A DNA stretch of 64,000 nt, from positions 1,346,365-1,410,364 of the forward strand of contig NZ_RJUU01000003.1 of assembly GCF_003751445.1 (NCBI RefSeq), read 5' to 3'. The stretch comes from Streptomyces sp. 840.1 (GTDB taxonomy: Bacteria; Actinomycetota; Actinomycetes; Streptomycetales; Streptomycetaceae). The stretch's first letter is position 1. Every line of letters begins with the position of its first letter. The position numbers were made by a program, and so were the translations under genes. A model generated the notes under the pieces. The model did no database searches, was not told the origin of the DNA, and worked only from the letters and a program-made list of their open reading frames with translations. Positions 42,346 to 51,001 of this stretch are shown here, in pieces.

Positions 42346-43251
42346 TCAGTCGCGGAAGAAGCGCTCCAGGCGGGCCGCGTACCAGGCCGGGTTGTCCTCG
42401 GCGAGGGTGTGTCCGCTGCGCGGCGCGATGTCCTGCTCGAACTGGTGCGGCTCGGCGACGCGCCGCACGCTCTCGACGGTCTGGTGGGCCGGTATGCCGT
42501 GCTCTCCGTTCACCGTGAGCACCGGCATGGCCAGCTTTCCCTCACCCAGCAGGGTGCGGGATTCCCGTACGTCGTCGAGGAGCGTCCCGTAATGCTGGAA
42601 ACCGCCCCTCATGGCGCCGGGTGAGGTGTAGGCGGTGAGGAGTTCCTCGGTCCACGCCGCGTCGTCGCGGACCGACATCATGTTCCAGATCGGCGTGAGA
42701 TAGGCGGCCTCCTTGCCCTCGGTCAGCATGGTGGCCAGGTCGACCTGCATGTGGAGGGCGAAGTGGACGTAGCCGCCGTTGGCCGGGTCCATGTGATCCT
42801 CCAGCCCGAAGCCGGGGATGAGCGCCTCGTTCAGGGCGACCTTCGTGACCAGTTCGGGATGGGAGGCGGCGAGGGCGAAGGCGACCATCATGCCGATGTC
42901 CTGGCCGACCAGGTAGATCCTGCGCAGGCCGAGCTGCCCGGCGAGCTCGTATATGTCCTGGGCGACGTCGGTCTTCAGATAGCCGGCCTCGGGCTTGTCG
43001 GAGTGACCGAAACCCCGCAGGTCGGGTGCGATCACCTGGTATCCGGCGGCCGCGAGCAGCCGCATGGTGGCCCGGTACTCGGACCAGGTGAACGGCCAGC
43101 CGTGCAGCAGGACGACTGGCTCTCCGCTGCCGCCGCTCACATAGTGCAGACGGATGCCGTTCACCTTGGCGTAGTGGTGGGCGAAGCCCGCAAGGCCCTC
43201 GGCGGGGGCGCCTTCTGCGGGAGGCGTGGCAGGCATGGGCCGGTTCGGCAT
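42346..43251 (-). CDS. alpha/beta hydrolase, epoxide-hydrolase type
   Basis: A 301-residue hydrolase with HGWP oxyanion motif (VVLLHGWPFTWSEY), DLRGFGHSDKP, and a nucleophile elbow GQDIG in which the nucleophile is Asp rather than Ser, as in epoxide hydrolases and haloalkane dehalogenases. Catalytic His is in RSGHTLAED. ATG 43251 is preferred: gagga lies 6 nt upstream. Other in-frame ATG at 43263. Substrate unknown. Confidence 0.88.
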   Translation of the reverse strand: MPNRPMPATPPAEGAPAEGLAGFAHHYAKVNGIRLHYVSGGSGEPVVLLHGWPFTWSEYRATMRLLAAAGYQVIAPDLRGFGHSDKPEAGYLKTDVAQDIYELAGQLGLRRIYLVGQDIGMMVAFALAASHPELVTKVALNEALIPGFGLEDHMDPANGGYVHFALHMQVDLATMLTEGKEAAYLTPIWNMMSVRDDAAWTEELLTAYTSPGAMRGGFQHYGTLLDDVRESRTLLGEGKLAMPVLTVNGEHGIPAHQTVESVRRVAEPHQFEQDIAPRSGHTLAEDNPAWYAARLERFFRD

Positions 43252-43487
43252 GGGTGTCCTCATTCGGTTGCGGTCGGCGTCGCCCGCCCCGCTGGAACGA
43301 GGCGGGCGACGCGAGTGGAGATTCCTGCCCGGACAGCAGGGTGGGCAGGGAAAAGGGAGCGGCTGCCCCTCACACGGGTGCACGGGTCAGCCGCGAGTGA
43401 GCACGGACGCGGTGGCACCTGCGCCGCACTACCGCCCGGTCCCGGTCCTGCTGGAGGCGGACCCGGGCGGGGTGGCGCTGATCGGGG

Positions 43488-44552
43488 TCAGAGGGCGGGG
43501 TAGTCGGTGTAGCCCGCGGCGTCGCCGCCGTACGCCTTGGTCATGTCGGTGTCGGCGAGCGGCGCGCCGGTGGCAAGGCGGTGCGGCAGGTCGGGGTTGG
43601 CGATGAAGCGGCTGCCGAAGGTCAGGACGTCGGCGGCTCCGTCCTCGATCAGCTGCAGTTGCCCGGGGCCGGTCGCCGAGCCGGGGGTGGCCGGGTTGAG
43701 CAGGAAGACGCCTTTCCACGCGCTGCGCAGGACGTGGGTCAGCTCGGGCGCCATGGTCTCCATGACGTGCAGGTAGGCCAGTCCGAGCGGGTTCAGGGCG
43801 TCGACAAGGAGCGGGTAGAGCGTGGCCGGGTCGTCCTCGGCGATGTCGTTGAACGGGTTGGCCGGCGAGATGCGCAGGCCGGTGCGCGAGGCGCCGATCG
43901 CGGCGGTGACCGCCTTGGTGACCTCGACCGTGAAGCGGATCCGGTTGGCGGCGCTGCCGCCCCACTCGTCGGTGCGGGCGTTGGCGTTGCTGGAGAGGAA
44001 CTGCTGGAGCAGGTATCCGTTGGCGCCGTGGATCTCCACACCGTCGAAGCCCGCCTCGATCGCGTTGTGCGCGGCGGCGGCGAAGTCGTCGATGGTCCGG
44101 GTGATCTCGGTGGGGGTCAGCTCGCGCGGCTGCACCAGGTCCCGTAGTCCCCCGGGGGTGAAGACCTGCCCCTGGGCCCGCACGGCGGAGGGGGCGACCG
44201 GGGTGAGGGGCTCGGCGTAGTTGGCGGGGTGGGCGACGCGGCCGGTGTGCATGAGCTGGGCGAAGATCACACCGCCGCGCTCGTGGACCGTATCGGTCAC
44301 CTGACGCCAGGCAGCTGTCTGGGTCCGGTTGTGCAGGCCGGGGGTGGCTGGGTAGCCCTGGCCGATCACGCTGGGCTGGGTGCCCTCGGTGATGATCAGC
44401 CCGGCGCCGGCGCGCTGGGCGTAGTACTCGGCCATCAAGGGGGTGGGGCTCTGCTCGGGGCCGTAGGCGCGGCTGCGGGTCATGGGGGCCATCGCGATGC
44501 GGTTCTTCAGTTCTGCGTCGCCGAGCTTGATGGGGTCGAAAGCGGTGGTCAT
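43488..44552 (-). CDS. Old Yellow Enzyme-family alkene reductase
   Basis: A 354-residue FMN enzyme. It shows [24 protein letters not shown], the substrate-binding pair in [31 protein letters not shown] and a terminal [12 protein letters not shown] phosphate-binding loop. These enzymes reduce activated C=C bonds with NADPH. Start ATG 44552, family-typical ([15 protein letters not shown]). A TetR gene diverges upstream with a palindrome between them. Confidence 0.92.
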   Translation of the reverse strand: MTTAFDPIKLGDAELKNRIAMAPMTRSRAYGPEQSPTPLMAEYYAQRAGAGLIITEGTQPSVIGQGYPATPGLHNRTQTAAWRQVTDTVHERGGVIFAQLMHTGRVAHPANYAEPLTPVAPSAVRAQGQVFTPGGLRDLVQPRELTPTEITRTIDDFAAAAHNAIEAGFDGVEIHGANGYLLQQFLSSNANARTDEWGGSAANRIRFTVEVTKAVTAAIGASRTGLRISPANPFNDIAEDDPATLYPLLVDALNPLGLAYLHVMETMAPELTHVLRSAWKGVFLLNPATPGSATGPGQLQLIEDGAADVLTFGSRFIANPDLPHRLATGAPLADTDMTKAYGGDAAGYTDYPAL

Positions 44553-44625
44553 CGTCACGCCTTTCACAAAGGGGTACGCGGCAGCGGATGGTCGCGTCTG
44601 CGGGAGCGAGACGCGACACCGATTT

Positions 44626-44643
44626 CTGTACGCGATCGTACAG
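44626..44643. promoter_or_regulatory. candidate TetR operator
   Basis: Palindrome ctgtacg-cgat-cgtacag lies 75 nt before the alkene reductase start and 86 nt before the tetR start. Confidence 0.6.
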
Positions 44644-44728
44644 TTTCTGCTCAGGAAAACCGTACGACAGCGTTCGGTATTCCCGTCCGGGAGTCCCTCT
44701 TCCTCATCGCCGCCCGTACAGTGGCCGG

Positions 44729-45394
44729 GTGCCGACGAACACGCCTGCCTCCGAACAGCCCGCACCCGGGCCGCGCCGCAGAACGGCCGAGGGGTCTCCC
44801 AAGCGGGGCCGCGCCCGGGAGAACACGATCCTGGCCGCCACGTTGGAACTCGTCGCGGAGAACGGCTTCGAGCGGCTGACGATCGACGCCGTCGCCGCGC
44901 GTGCCCACGCGTCCAAGGCCACGATCTACGGCAAGTGGAAGACCAAGGACGAACTGGTGGCCGAGGCGCTGCGCCGGCAGTCCGAAACCACTACGCCGCC
45001 CGTCGCCGCCGACACCGGCAGCCTCCGGGGTGACCTGCTCGCCACCGTCTCGGTCATCGCCGCGGCGCTGCGAGGCAAGAACGGCGTCTCGCTCGTCAGC
45101 CTGGTCGAAGCCATCCGCGACCATCCCGGCCTGCGCGACGCGGCCCACTCCCAGATCGACCTGGCCGCAGCCACCGTCGGCCAGGCCATCTCGCGCCATG
45201 CGGCCGAGCGCGGAGAACTCGGGCAGAACGCCGACGTGCCGGCCTGCCTCAGGCTCGTCATGGCGCAGCTTCTCTTCGACACCCTCTTCCACGGCGCCGT
45301 CCCGGACGCCGCCGCGCAGGAGAGACTCGTGGACCACACCCTGCTGCCCCTGCTCACCCGCCGTCACGGCGACCGGAGTGACGCGACCGCATAA
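44729..45394 (+). CDS. TetR-family repressor
   Basis: A 221-residue regulator. HTH at residues 27-75 (RARENTILAATLELVAENGFERLTIDAVAARAHASKATIYGKWKTKDELV) and a TetR_C_16-like ligand domain. GTG 44729 is used because upstream codons would overlap the operator region. It probably represses the divergent alkene reductase. Confidence 0.9.
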   Translation: MPTNTPASEQPAPGPRRRTAEGSPKRGRARENTILAATLELVAENGFERLTIDAVAARAHASKATIYGKWKTKDELVAEALRRQSETTTPPVAADTGSLRGDLLATVSVIAAALRGKNGVSLVSLVEAIRDHPGLRDAAHSQIDLAAATVGQAISRHAAERGELGQNADVPACLRLVMAQLLFDTLFHGAVPDAAAQERLVDHTLLPLLTRRHGDRSDATA

Positions 45395-46021
45395 CCCGTC
45401 CCCACGCGGGGGCTTGAGTGCGAGGATGTCCGCGCGCAGCGCCCGTGGCATCGGCCAGAAACCGGTCACCGAGCCCCGCCGGCGGCGGCGGCGGCGTCCC
45501 ACTGGCGGACGCCGCAGTCCGCGGCGGCGGGGTTACCGAGCACCTTCCCGCTGATCGCGTCACGGATCACGTATGCCGGGCCGTCCAGCGCGCCCCGACC
45601 GGGCGCATCTACCGCCACCACCTGCACAGCTTGGCCTTCAAGGGCGAGGCTGCCGAAGGCGCGCCGGCGACCTGGGCCGTCACCGCTCCCGTCGCCCGCG
45701 CCACGGCCGTCCTGGAACAGCTCCAGCCACCGACGATCGGATCGCACAGCCGGACCGGCCGCCGCCGCCGAAGCCGAACATGCCTCGGGAACTGGAGGGG
45801 GCGCTTCCGGCATGCGGTTCGCATCGCCGCTCGCTGGTGGGGCTGCGCGCACAGGGCCAGGACGGCTTACTCGATGAGCTTCCCGGTCACGCCAGCATTG
45901 TCGGCGCCCAGGGCGTGCGGCTGCGGTCGCCGTACGAGGCCGTGGCGGTCATCGGTCCGGGTATCGCCTTCGAACCGCCACACCTGGCGTCGGGCAGTCA
46001 CCAGGTGCGGCTCGTCCCACG
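45395..46021. other. gap with possible recombinase remnant
   Basis: About 630 nt with no intact gene. On the plus strand a frame around 45545-45760 reads RIYRHHLHSLAFKGEAAEG and ATWAVTAPVARATAVLEQLQ, which I associate with the middle of streptomycete phage-type integrases; it has no proper start or catalytic end. Competing frames exist on both strands, so this is only a tentative remnant. Confidence 0.3.
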
Positions 46022-46876
46022 TCACTTGGCGTAGACGGGGAAGGCGCTGTGCTCGCCGTAGTCCACGTCGCGAAGGTCTCGCAGGACGTCCATGTCGTCA
46101 CCGGAGATCTCGAAGTCGACCCCGGCGTTGGCGCGCATGTGGTCGGGGTTCGCTGTCTTGGGAAGCGACACGGTGTCCAGCTGAAGGGTGTAGCGGATGC
46201 ACAGCTGGGGGACGGACACGCCGTACCTGTCCGCCATCGCCTGGACCTCGGCGTTCTGCAGGATCGCGCCGTGGGCGATCGGCGAGTACGCCTCAACGAG
46301 GATCTGCCGGCTCGCGCAGTAGGCCAGCAGCTCGGAAGGGGTGTTGCCGGCGTGCACGAGCAACTGGTTGACCTGCGGGACGACGCGTGCGCCCCCCAGG
46401 ATGTTCTCCAGGTCGTGCTGCTGGAAGTTCGAGACGCCGATGGATCGGATCTTTCCGGCCTGATGGGCTTCCTCCAGGGCACGCCAGGCCTCGCGGTTGC
46501 CCTCGGCGTAGTCGCCGCCCCGGAAGTCGTTCCACGGCTGCGGGCTGTGGATCAGCATCAGGTCGATGTGGTCCAGGCCCAGCTTCTCCAGGGAGCCGTC
46601 GATCGCGACGAGCGCCTGGTCGTAGTCCTTGATCTCGGCAGCGAGCTTCGTTGAGACGAACAGTTCCTCGCGGTCCACGCCGCAGGTGCGGACGCCCTCG
46701 CCGACGCCGTGCTCGTTGCCGTATGCCTGGGCGGTGTCGATGTTGCGGTAGCCGATCTGCACGGCCGCGCGGACCGCGTCGGCCGCCATGCCGTCGTCGA
46801 TGAACCAGGTGCCGAGCCCCAGCTTGGGGATGGCGACGCCATTGGACAGGGTGTAGGTCTCGTCCAGGATGGTCAT
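46022..46876 (-). CDS. aldo/keto reductase
   Basis: A 284-residue TIM-barrel oxidoreductase with the tetrad D/Y in NIDTAQAYGNE, K in VSTKL and H in LIHSPQP; SIGVSNF and PKTANPDHMRAN are cofactor-loop signatures for NADPH. Start ATG 46876 overlaps the cupin stop by ATGA. It is the last gene of a CMD-cupin-AKR operon. Confidence 0.92.
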   Translation of the reverse strand: MTILDETYTLSNGVAIPKLGLGTWFIDDGMAADAVRAAVQIGYRNIDTAQAYGNEHGVGEGVRTCGVDREELFVSTKLAAEIKDYDQALVAIDGSLEKLGLDHIDLMLIHSPQPWNDFRGGDYAEGNREAWRALEEAHQAGKIRSIGVSNFQQHDLENILGGARVVPQVNQLLVHAGNTPSELLAYCASRQILVEAYSPIAHGAILQNAEVQAMADRYGVSVPQLCIRYTLQLDTVSLPKTANPDHMRANAGVDFEISGDDMDVLRDLRDVDYGEHSAFPVYAK

Positions 46877-47307
46877 GCGTTCGCTCCGTTCTTCGGCAGC
46901 TGCCCGTACTCCTCGTCCGTGACGGGCTCGAGCCATTCGTTGCTGACGTCTTCGCCCGGGGTGATGAAGGCGACGTGGGAGAACCACGAGTCGGCCTTCG
47001 CGCCGTGCCAGTGCTTCGTGCCCGCCGGGACGCGGATCACCGTTCCCGGGTTCATGCCGACGGGATCGGCACCCTCGGCCCGGTACCAGCCGCTGCCCGC
47101 CGTGCACAGCAGGATCTGGTCCCCGCCACCGCCGGTGCCGTGATGGATGTGCCAGTTGTTGCGGCAGCCCGGCTCGAAGGAGACATTGCTGACGGGAACG
47201 CTCCCCGAGGCGAGCGGAGCCAGGTAGCTCTGACCGACGAAGTACTGCGCGTAGGCGTCGTTCTTCTCCCCGAGCGGGAAGATCTGATCAAATCCGTTGA
47301 TGGTCAT
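46873..47307 (-). CDS. cupin-domain protein
   Basis: A 144-residue single-domain cupin. Metal ligands are probably in NNWHIHHGTGGGGDQ (motif 1) and RVPAGTKHWHGA (motif 2). Related proteins, encoded with carboxymuconolactone decarboxylase-like and aldo-keto reductase genes, are common in bacteria, with unknown substrate. Start ATG 47307 (MTINGFDQIFPLGE) is the family start. Confidence 0.88.
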   Translation of the reverse strand: MTINGFDQIFPLGEKNDAYAQYFVGQSYLAPLASGSVPVSNVSFEPGCRNNWHIHHGTGGGGDQILLCTAGSGWYRAEGADPVGMNPGTVIRVPAGTKHWHGAKADSWFSHVAFITPGEDVSNEWLEPVTDEEYGQLPKNGANA

Positions 47308-47378
47308 CTCGTTCTTTCGTGTCGTTCGGGACGCTCCACCGTCCGTGCAGGGTGTCGCTGCCCCGCTCGCGCCGGTGG

Positions 47379-47699
47379 TCAGGCGGAGCGCTCGTCGGCG
47401 ATCTTCTTCAGCTGCGTGATCGCGGTCATGGCGTTGGGCCATCCGGCGTAGAAGGCCAGGTGCGTGATGGCCTCCGACAGCTCCTGCACGCTCAGCCCGT
47501 TTTCCAGCGCCTTGCCCAGGTGGTACGGGAGCTGCTCGTTGCGGTACAGGGCAGCCAGCACGCTGACCGTGACCAGACTCCGGTCGCGCGGGGACAGCTC
47601 GGACCGCTCCCACACATCTGCGAACAGCACCTCATTGGTGACCTCGACCAGCTTCGGCGCGATGCCGGCCAACTCCTGGGGCGCGGACTGCTTGACCAT
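47379..47699 (-). CDS. carboxymuconolactone decarboxylase-family protein
   Basis: A 106-residue CMD-type protein (ELSPRDRSLVTVSVLAALYRNEQLPYHLGKALENGLSVQELSEAI). It lacks the CxxC of AhpD, so it is not a peroxidase-type. First gene of the operon; faces an XRE regulator gene 224 nt away. Confidence 0.88.
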   Translation of the reverse strand: MVKQSAPQELAGIAPKLVEVTNEVLFADVWERSELSPRDRSLVTVSVLAALYRNEQLPYHLGKALENGLSVQELSEAITHLAFYAGWPNAMTAITQLKKIADERSA

Positions 47700-47923
47700 G
47701 CGGTGACTCCTTGTGACGATTCGTACGCGAGGATGCAGCTCTGCTCACTGTCGGCCACAGGCGGCCGGGTGGCATCCCCAGCCGCGCCCCCACCGACGGC
47801 AAAGGGACCGCAGTCGCTGCCACCAACGAGAAAACCCCAGCTCACAGGCGCGGGGAAGGCACTGCTGTTACAGGCACCGACAGGGCACCCCAGCCCTGCT
47901 CCACCGCGCTTAGCCTGGATGGC

Positions 47924-48802
47924 ATGGACACCGCCCAGGACATCCGCGAGTTCCTCGCCACCCGCCGCGCGAAGATCACACCGCAGCAGGCCGGGTTGCC
48001 CGCCTTCGGCGGCGGGAACCGCAGGGTGCCCGGACTCCGCCGCGAGGAAGTCGCCCTCCTGGCCGGGGTCAGCATCGACTACTACGCCCGCCTGGAACGC
48101 GGCCAGCTCGCCGGCGCCTCCGAAGAAGTCCTCGACGCCCTCTGCCGGGCCCTCCAGCTCGACGACGCCGAAAGCTCCCACCTGCACGACCTCGCCGCCG
48201 CCCAGCGCCGGCGCCCGGCCCGCCGCACCACACGCCGGGCCAGGGCCGCCGTCCCCGCCAGCCTCAAGCGCGTCCTGGACTCCATGACCGGCTCACCGGC
48301 CTTCATCCGCAACGGCCGCCTCGACATCCTCGCCATCAATGACCTCGGCCGCGCCCTGTACGCCCCCCTGTTCACCGCTGCGGCCCCCGCCACGGTGAAC
48401 ATCGCCCGTTTCCAGTTCCTCGACCCCACCAGCCGCGGCTTCTTCCCCGACTGGAACGCCTCGGTCAACACCACCGTCTCCCTGCTGCGCACCGAAGCCG
48501 GCCGCGCGCCGGGAGACAGCGAACTGACCGGCCTGATCGGCGAACTCGTCACCCGCAGCGCCGAGTTCCGCGTGGCCTGGGCCAAACACAACGTGCGCCT
48601 GCACAACACCGGACGCAAGCACTTCCGCCATCCGGCCGTCGGCGAGATCACCCTCGACTTCGACGCCATGCAGCTGCCGGGCCACGCCGGACTGACCCTC
48701 ACCGCCTACACCGCCGAAGCCGGCACCCCCGACCACGACGCCCTCATGCTGCTCGCGTCCTGGGCAGCCACCCGACAGAAACAGCTCGACAGGGAAGCCT
48801 GA
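47924..48802 (+). CDS. XRE-family regulator with MmyB-like ligand domain
   Basis: A 292-residue protein. The HTH is at residues 5-75 (RRVPGLRREEVALLAGVSIDYYARLERGQ). The rest is the MmyB-like PAS/ligand domain (NGRLDILAINDLGRALYAPLF, NIARFQFLDPTSRGFFPDW). Such regulators commonly control a divergent oxidoreductase operon, here CMD-cupin-AKR. Confidence 0.9.
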   Translation: MDTAQDIREFLATRRAKITPQQAGLPAFGGGNRRVPGLRREEVALLAGVSIDYYARLERGQLAGASEEVLDALCRALQLDDAESSHLHDLAAAQRRRPARRTTRRARAAVPASLKRVLDSMTGSPAFIRNGRLDILAINDLGRALYAPLFTAAAPATVNIARFQFLDPTSRGFFPDWNASVNTTVSLLRTEAGRAPGDSELTGLIGELVTRSAEFRVAWAKHNVRLHNTGRKHFRHPAVGEITLDFDAMQLPGHAGLTLTAYTAEAGTPDHDALMLLASWAATRQKQLDREA

Positions 48803-49077
48803 TCCGCCTGCTGCGGCGACACCGGAAAGGCCCTGCCGGCGCAGGGCGGTGTTCCCCACTGCCAGTTCGGCGACGCGCGGCGTGAGGGCCTGGATGTGGT
48901 GGGCGTAGGTGGTGCGTACCCCGCGCTGGTCGGCTGCGTGACGGGAGCGCAGGGCACGGCCGACGAAGACAACTGCTGGCGCACAGCGGGGGGTCGAGCT
49001 GGGCGCGGGCGGCGTGGAGGGCGGCGGCACATCCGGCGGGGCCGGAGCCGGTGATGGCGACCGCGCGTATCTCGCTC
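48803..49077 (-). pseudogene. truncated thioredoxin reductase-like gene (arsT remnant)
   Basis: Directly after arsC on the minus strand a frame starts VSEIRAVAITGSGPAGCAAALHAARAQ, the FAD-binding N-terminus of thioredoxin reductase. It loses similarity after about 30 residues and runs into unrelated sequence that looks rearranged (a frame with RTTYAHHIQALTPRVAEL resembles a transposon accessory protein). In actinomycete arsenic islands arsT follows arsC, so this is a decayed arsT. GTG start overlaps the arsC stop. Confidence 0.6.
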
Positions 49078-49489
49078 ACGCGGCCGGCAACGGAGCGATC
49101 TCCTTGATCAGGCCCTCGATCAGGGTCTTGATCTCGTCGCGGATCGGGCGGACGGCGGCCACGCCCTGGCCGGCAGGGTCCTCGATCTTCCAGTCCAGGT
49201 AGCGCTTGCCGGGGAAAACGGGGCAGGTGTCGCCGCAGCCCATCGTGATGCAGACGTCGGACTCGAGAACCGCGTCGACGGTGAGGATCTTGGGGGTCTC
49301 GGCGGAGATGTCGATGCCGGCCTCGGCCATGGCCTCCACGGCGGCGGGGTTCACGGCCCCGCCCGGATCCGAGCCGGCGGAGCGGACCTCGATCCGGTCT
49401 CCGGCCAGGTGGGTCAGCCAGGCGGCGGCCATCTGGGAGCGGCCGGCGTTGTGGACACAGACGAACAGGACAGACGGCTTGTCGGCCAT
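49076..49489 (-). CDS. arsC: arsenate reductase, LMW-phosphatase type
   Basis: A 137-residue reductase that converts arsenate to arsenite. The P-loop C11-VHNAG-R17-S18 and the redox cysteines C80, C85 and C89 (DVCITMGCGDTCP) match the thioredoxin- or mycothiol-linked ArsC types. It diverges from arsR/acr3; the usual downstream reductase gene is broken, so reduction must use another thiol system. Confidence 0.93.
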   Translation of the reverse strand: MADKPSVLFVCVHNAGRSQMAAAWLTHLAGDRIEVRSAGSDPGGAVNPAAVEAMAEAGIDISAETPKILTVDAVLESDVCITMGCGDTCPVFPGKRYLDWKIEDPAGQGVAAVRPIRDEIKTLIEGLIKEIAPLPAA

Positions 49490-49583
49490 GGTGATCGTTC
49501 TCTCTCGTCGCGCGACGGCCCCGGCCGCCGATGACTTCAGTCACCGCTGGTATCAGCGAGCAATGATGTGACAGTATCAGCGC

Positions 49584-49892
49584 ATGCTGACTTCAGTCGA
49601 TCCTGATGTGATGCGGGTTCTGGGCGATCCGCTCCGCCTGAAAATCGTGACTCTGCTGGCCCGCGAGACGCTGTGCACCACTCACCTCGTGGAAGAGACC
49701 GGAGCCAAGCAGACCAACCTCTCCAACCACATGAAGATCCTGCGCGAGGCCGGGATCGTGGAGACCGAGCCGTGCGGCCGCTACACCTACTACAAGCTGC
49801 GCCCCGAGGTCCTGGCCGGACTGTCCGAGCAGTTCGCCGCGCTCGCCGAGTCCGCGCTCGCCGCAGGCCAGAACAAGAGGTCCTGCCCGTGA
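49584..49892 (+). CDS. arsR: ArsR-family repressor (1)
   Basis: A 102-residue winged-helix metalloregulator (RVLGDPLRLKIVTLLARETLCTTHLVEETGAKQTNLSNHMKILREAGIV). The classical CVCDL motif is absent; C31 in the helix and C64 (EPCGRYTYYKL) may form an alternative arsenite site, as known for actinobacterial/Corynebacterium-like ArsRs. It overlaps acr3 by GTGA. Confidence 0.92.
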   Translation: MLTSVDPDVMRVLGDPLRLKIVTLLARETLCTTHLVEETGAKQTNLSNHMKILREAGIVETEPCGRYTYYKLRPEVLAGLSEQFAALAESALAAGQNKRSCP

Positions 49893-51001
49893 CTGCCACC
49901 GAGTCCACCACCTCCGCGCCGCAGGGCGGAGCCGGGGACGAGTCGCTCGTCCGGAAGCTCTCCACCCTGGACCGCTACCTCGCGGTGTGGATCCTGCTCG
50001 CCATGGCCGCCGGCCTGGGCCTGGGCCGTCTCGTCCCCGGGATGAACGACGCGCTCGCGAAGATCGAGGTCGGCGGGATCTCCCTGCCGATCGCGCTCGG
50101 GCTGCTCGTCATGATGTACCCGGTGCTCGCGAAGGTCCGCTACGACCGGCTCGACCGGGTCACCGGTGACAAGAAGCTGATGGTGTCCTCGCTGGTCATC
50201 AACTGGATCGTCGGCCCGGCGGTCATGTTCGCCCTGGCATGGCTCTTCCTGCCGGACCTGCCCGAGTACCGGACCGGCCTGATCATCGTCGGTCTCGCAC
50301 GGTGCATCGCCATGGTCATCATCTGGAACGACCTCGCCTGCGGCGACCGGGAGGCCGCCGCCGTCCTCGTCGCCCTCAACAGCGTGTTCCAGGTCATCGC
50401 GTTCGGCCTGCTGGGCTGGTTCTACCTCGATCTGCTGCCCCAGTGGCTCGGTCTGGGCGACGGCCAGGGCCTGGACGTGCCGGTCTGGCACATCGCGCTG
50501 AACGTCGTCGTCTTCCTCGGCATCCCGCTGCTGGCCGGGTTCCTCACGCGCCGGATCGGCGAGCAGAAGCTGGGCCGCGACACCTACGAGGCCGAGTTCC
50601 TCCCCAGGATCGGGCCGTGGGCGCTGTACGGGCTTCTGTTCACCATCGTCGTCCTGTTCGCCCTGCAGGGGAAGACGATCACCTCTCAGCCTTGGGACGT
50701 CGTACGGATCGCGCTGCCCCTGCTGGTGTACTTCGCGATCATGTTCTTCGGGGCGTTCCTCCTCGGCAAGGGCCTCGGCCTCGCCTACGACCGCACCGCC
50801 ACGCTCGCGTTCACCGCGGCGGGCAACAACTTCGAGCTGGCCATCGCCGTCGCCATCGCCACCTTCGGCGTCACCTCCGGCCAGGCACTGTCCGGCGTCG
50901 TCGGCCCGCTGATCGAAGTACCGGTCCTGATCGGGCTCGTGTACGTCGCGCTCGCCTGGCGCCGCAGGTTCGCCGCCGACGCGGTGACCACAGCCCCGTG
51001 A
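49889..51001 (+). CDS. acr3: ACR3-family arsenite efflux pump
   Basis: A 370-residue, ten-helix arsenite exporter. It has the ACR3 hallmarks ARCIAMVIIWNDLACGD (with the transport-essential Cys) and FTAAGNNFELAIAVAIATFG. Start GTG 49889 overlaps arsR by 4 nt, and the end overlaps the next gene by GTGA, so the three are translationally coupled. Confidence 0.94.
   Translation: MTATESTTSAPQGGAGDESLVRKLSTLDRYLAVWILLAMAAGLGLGRLVPGMNDALAKIEVGGISLPIALGLLVMMYPVLAKVRYDRLDRVTGDKKLMVSSLVINWIVGPAVMFALAWLFLPDLPEYRTGLIIVGLARCIAMVIIWNDLACGDREAAAVLVALNSVFQVIAFGLLGWFYLDLLPQWLGLGDGQGLDVPVWHIALNVVVFLGIPLLAGFLTRRIGEQKLGRDTYEAEFLPRIGPWALYGLLFTIVVLFALQGKTITSQPWDVVRIALPLLVYFAIMFFGAFLLGKGLGLAYDRTATLAFTAAGNNFELAIAVAIATFGVTSGQALSGVVGPLIEVPVLIGLVYVALAWRRRFAADAVTTAP

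Noticed and set aside
45466..45852. A 128-codon minus-strand frame as a small acetyltransferase-like protein
   Set aside because: A short YVIRDAISGKVLGN stretch is suggestive but the rest is low-complexity Ala/Gly/Arg and other frames compete.
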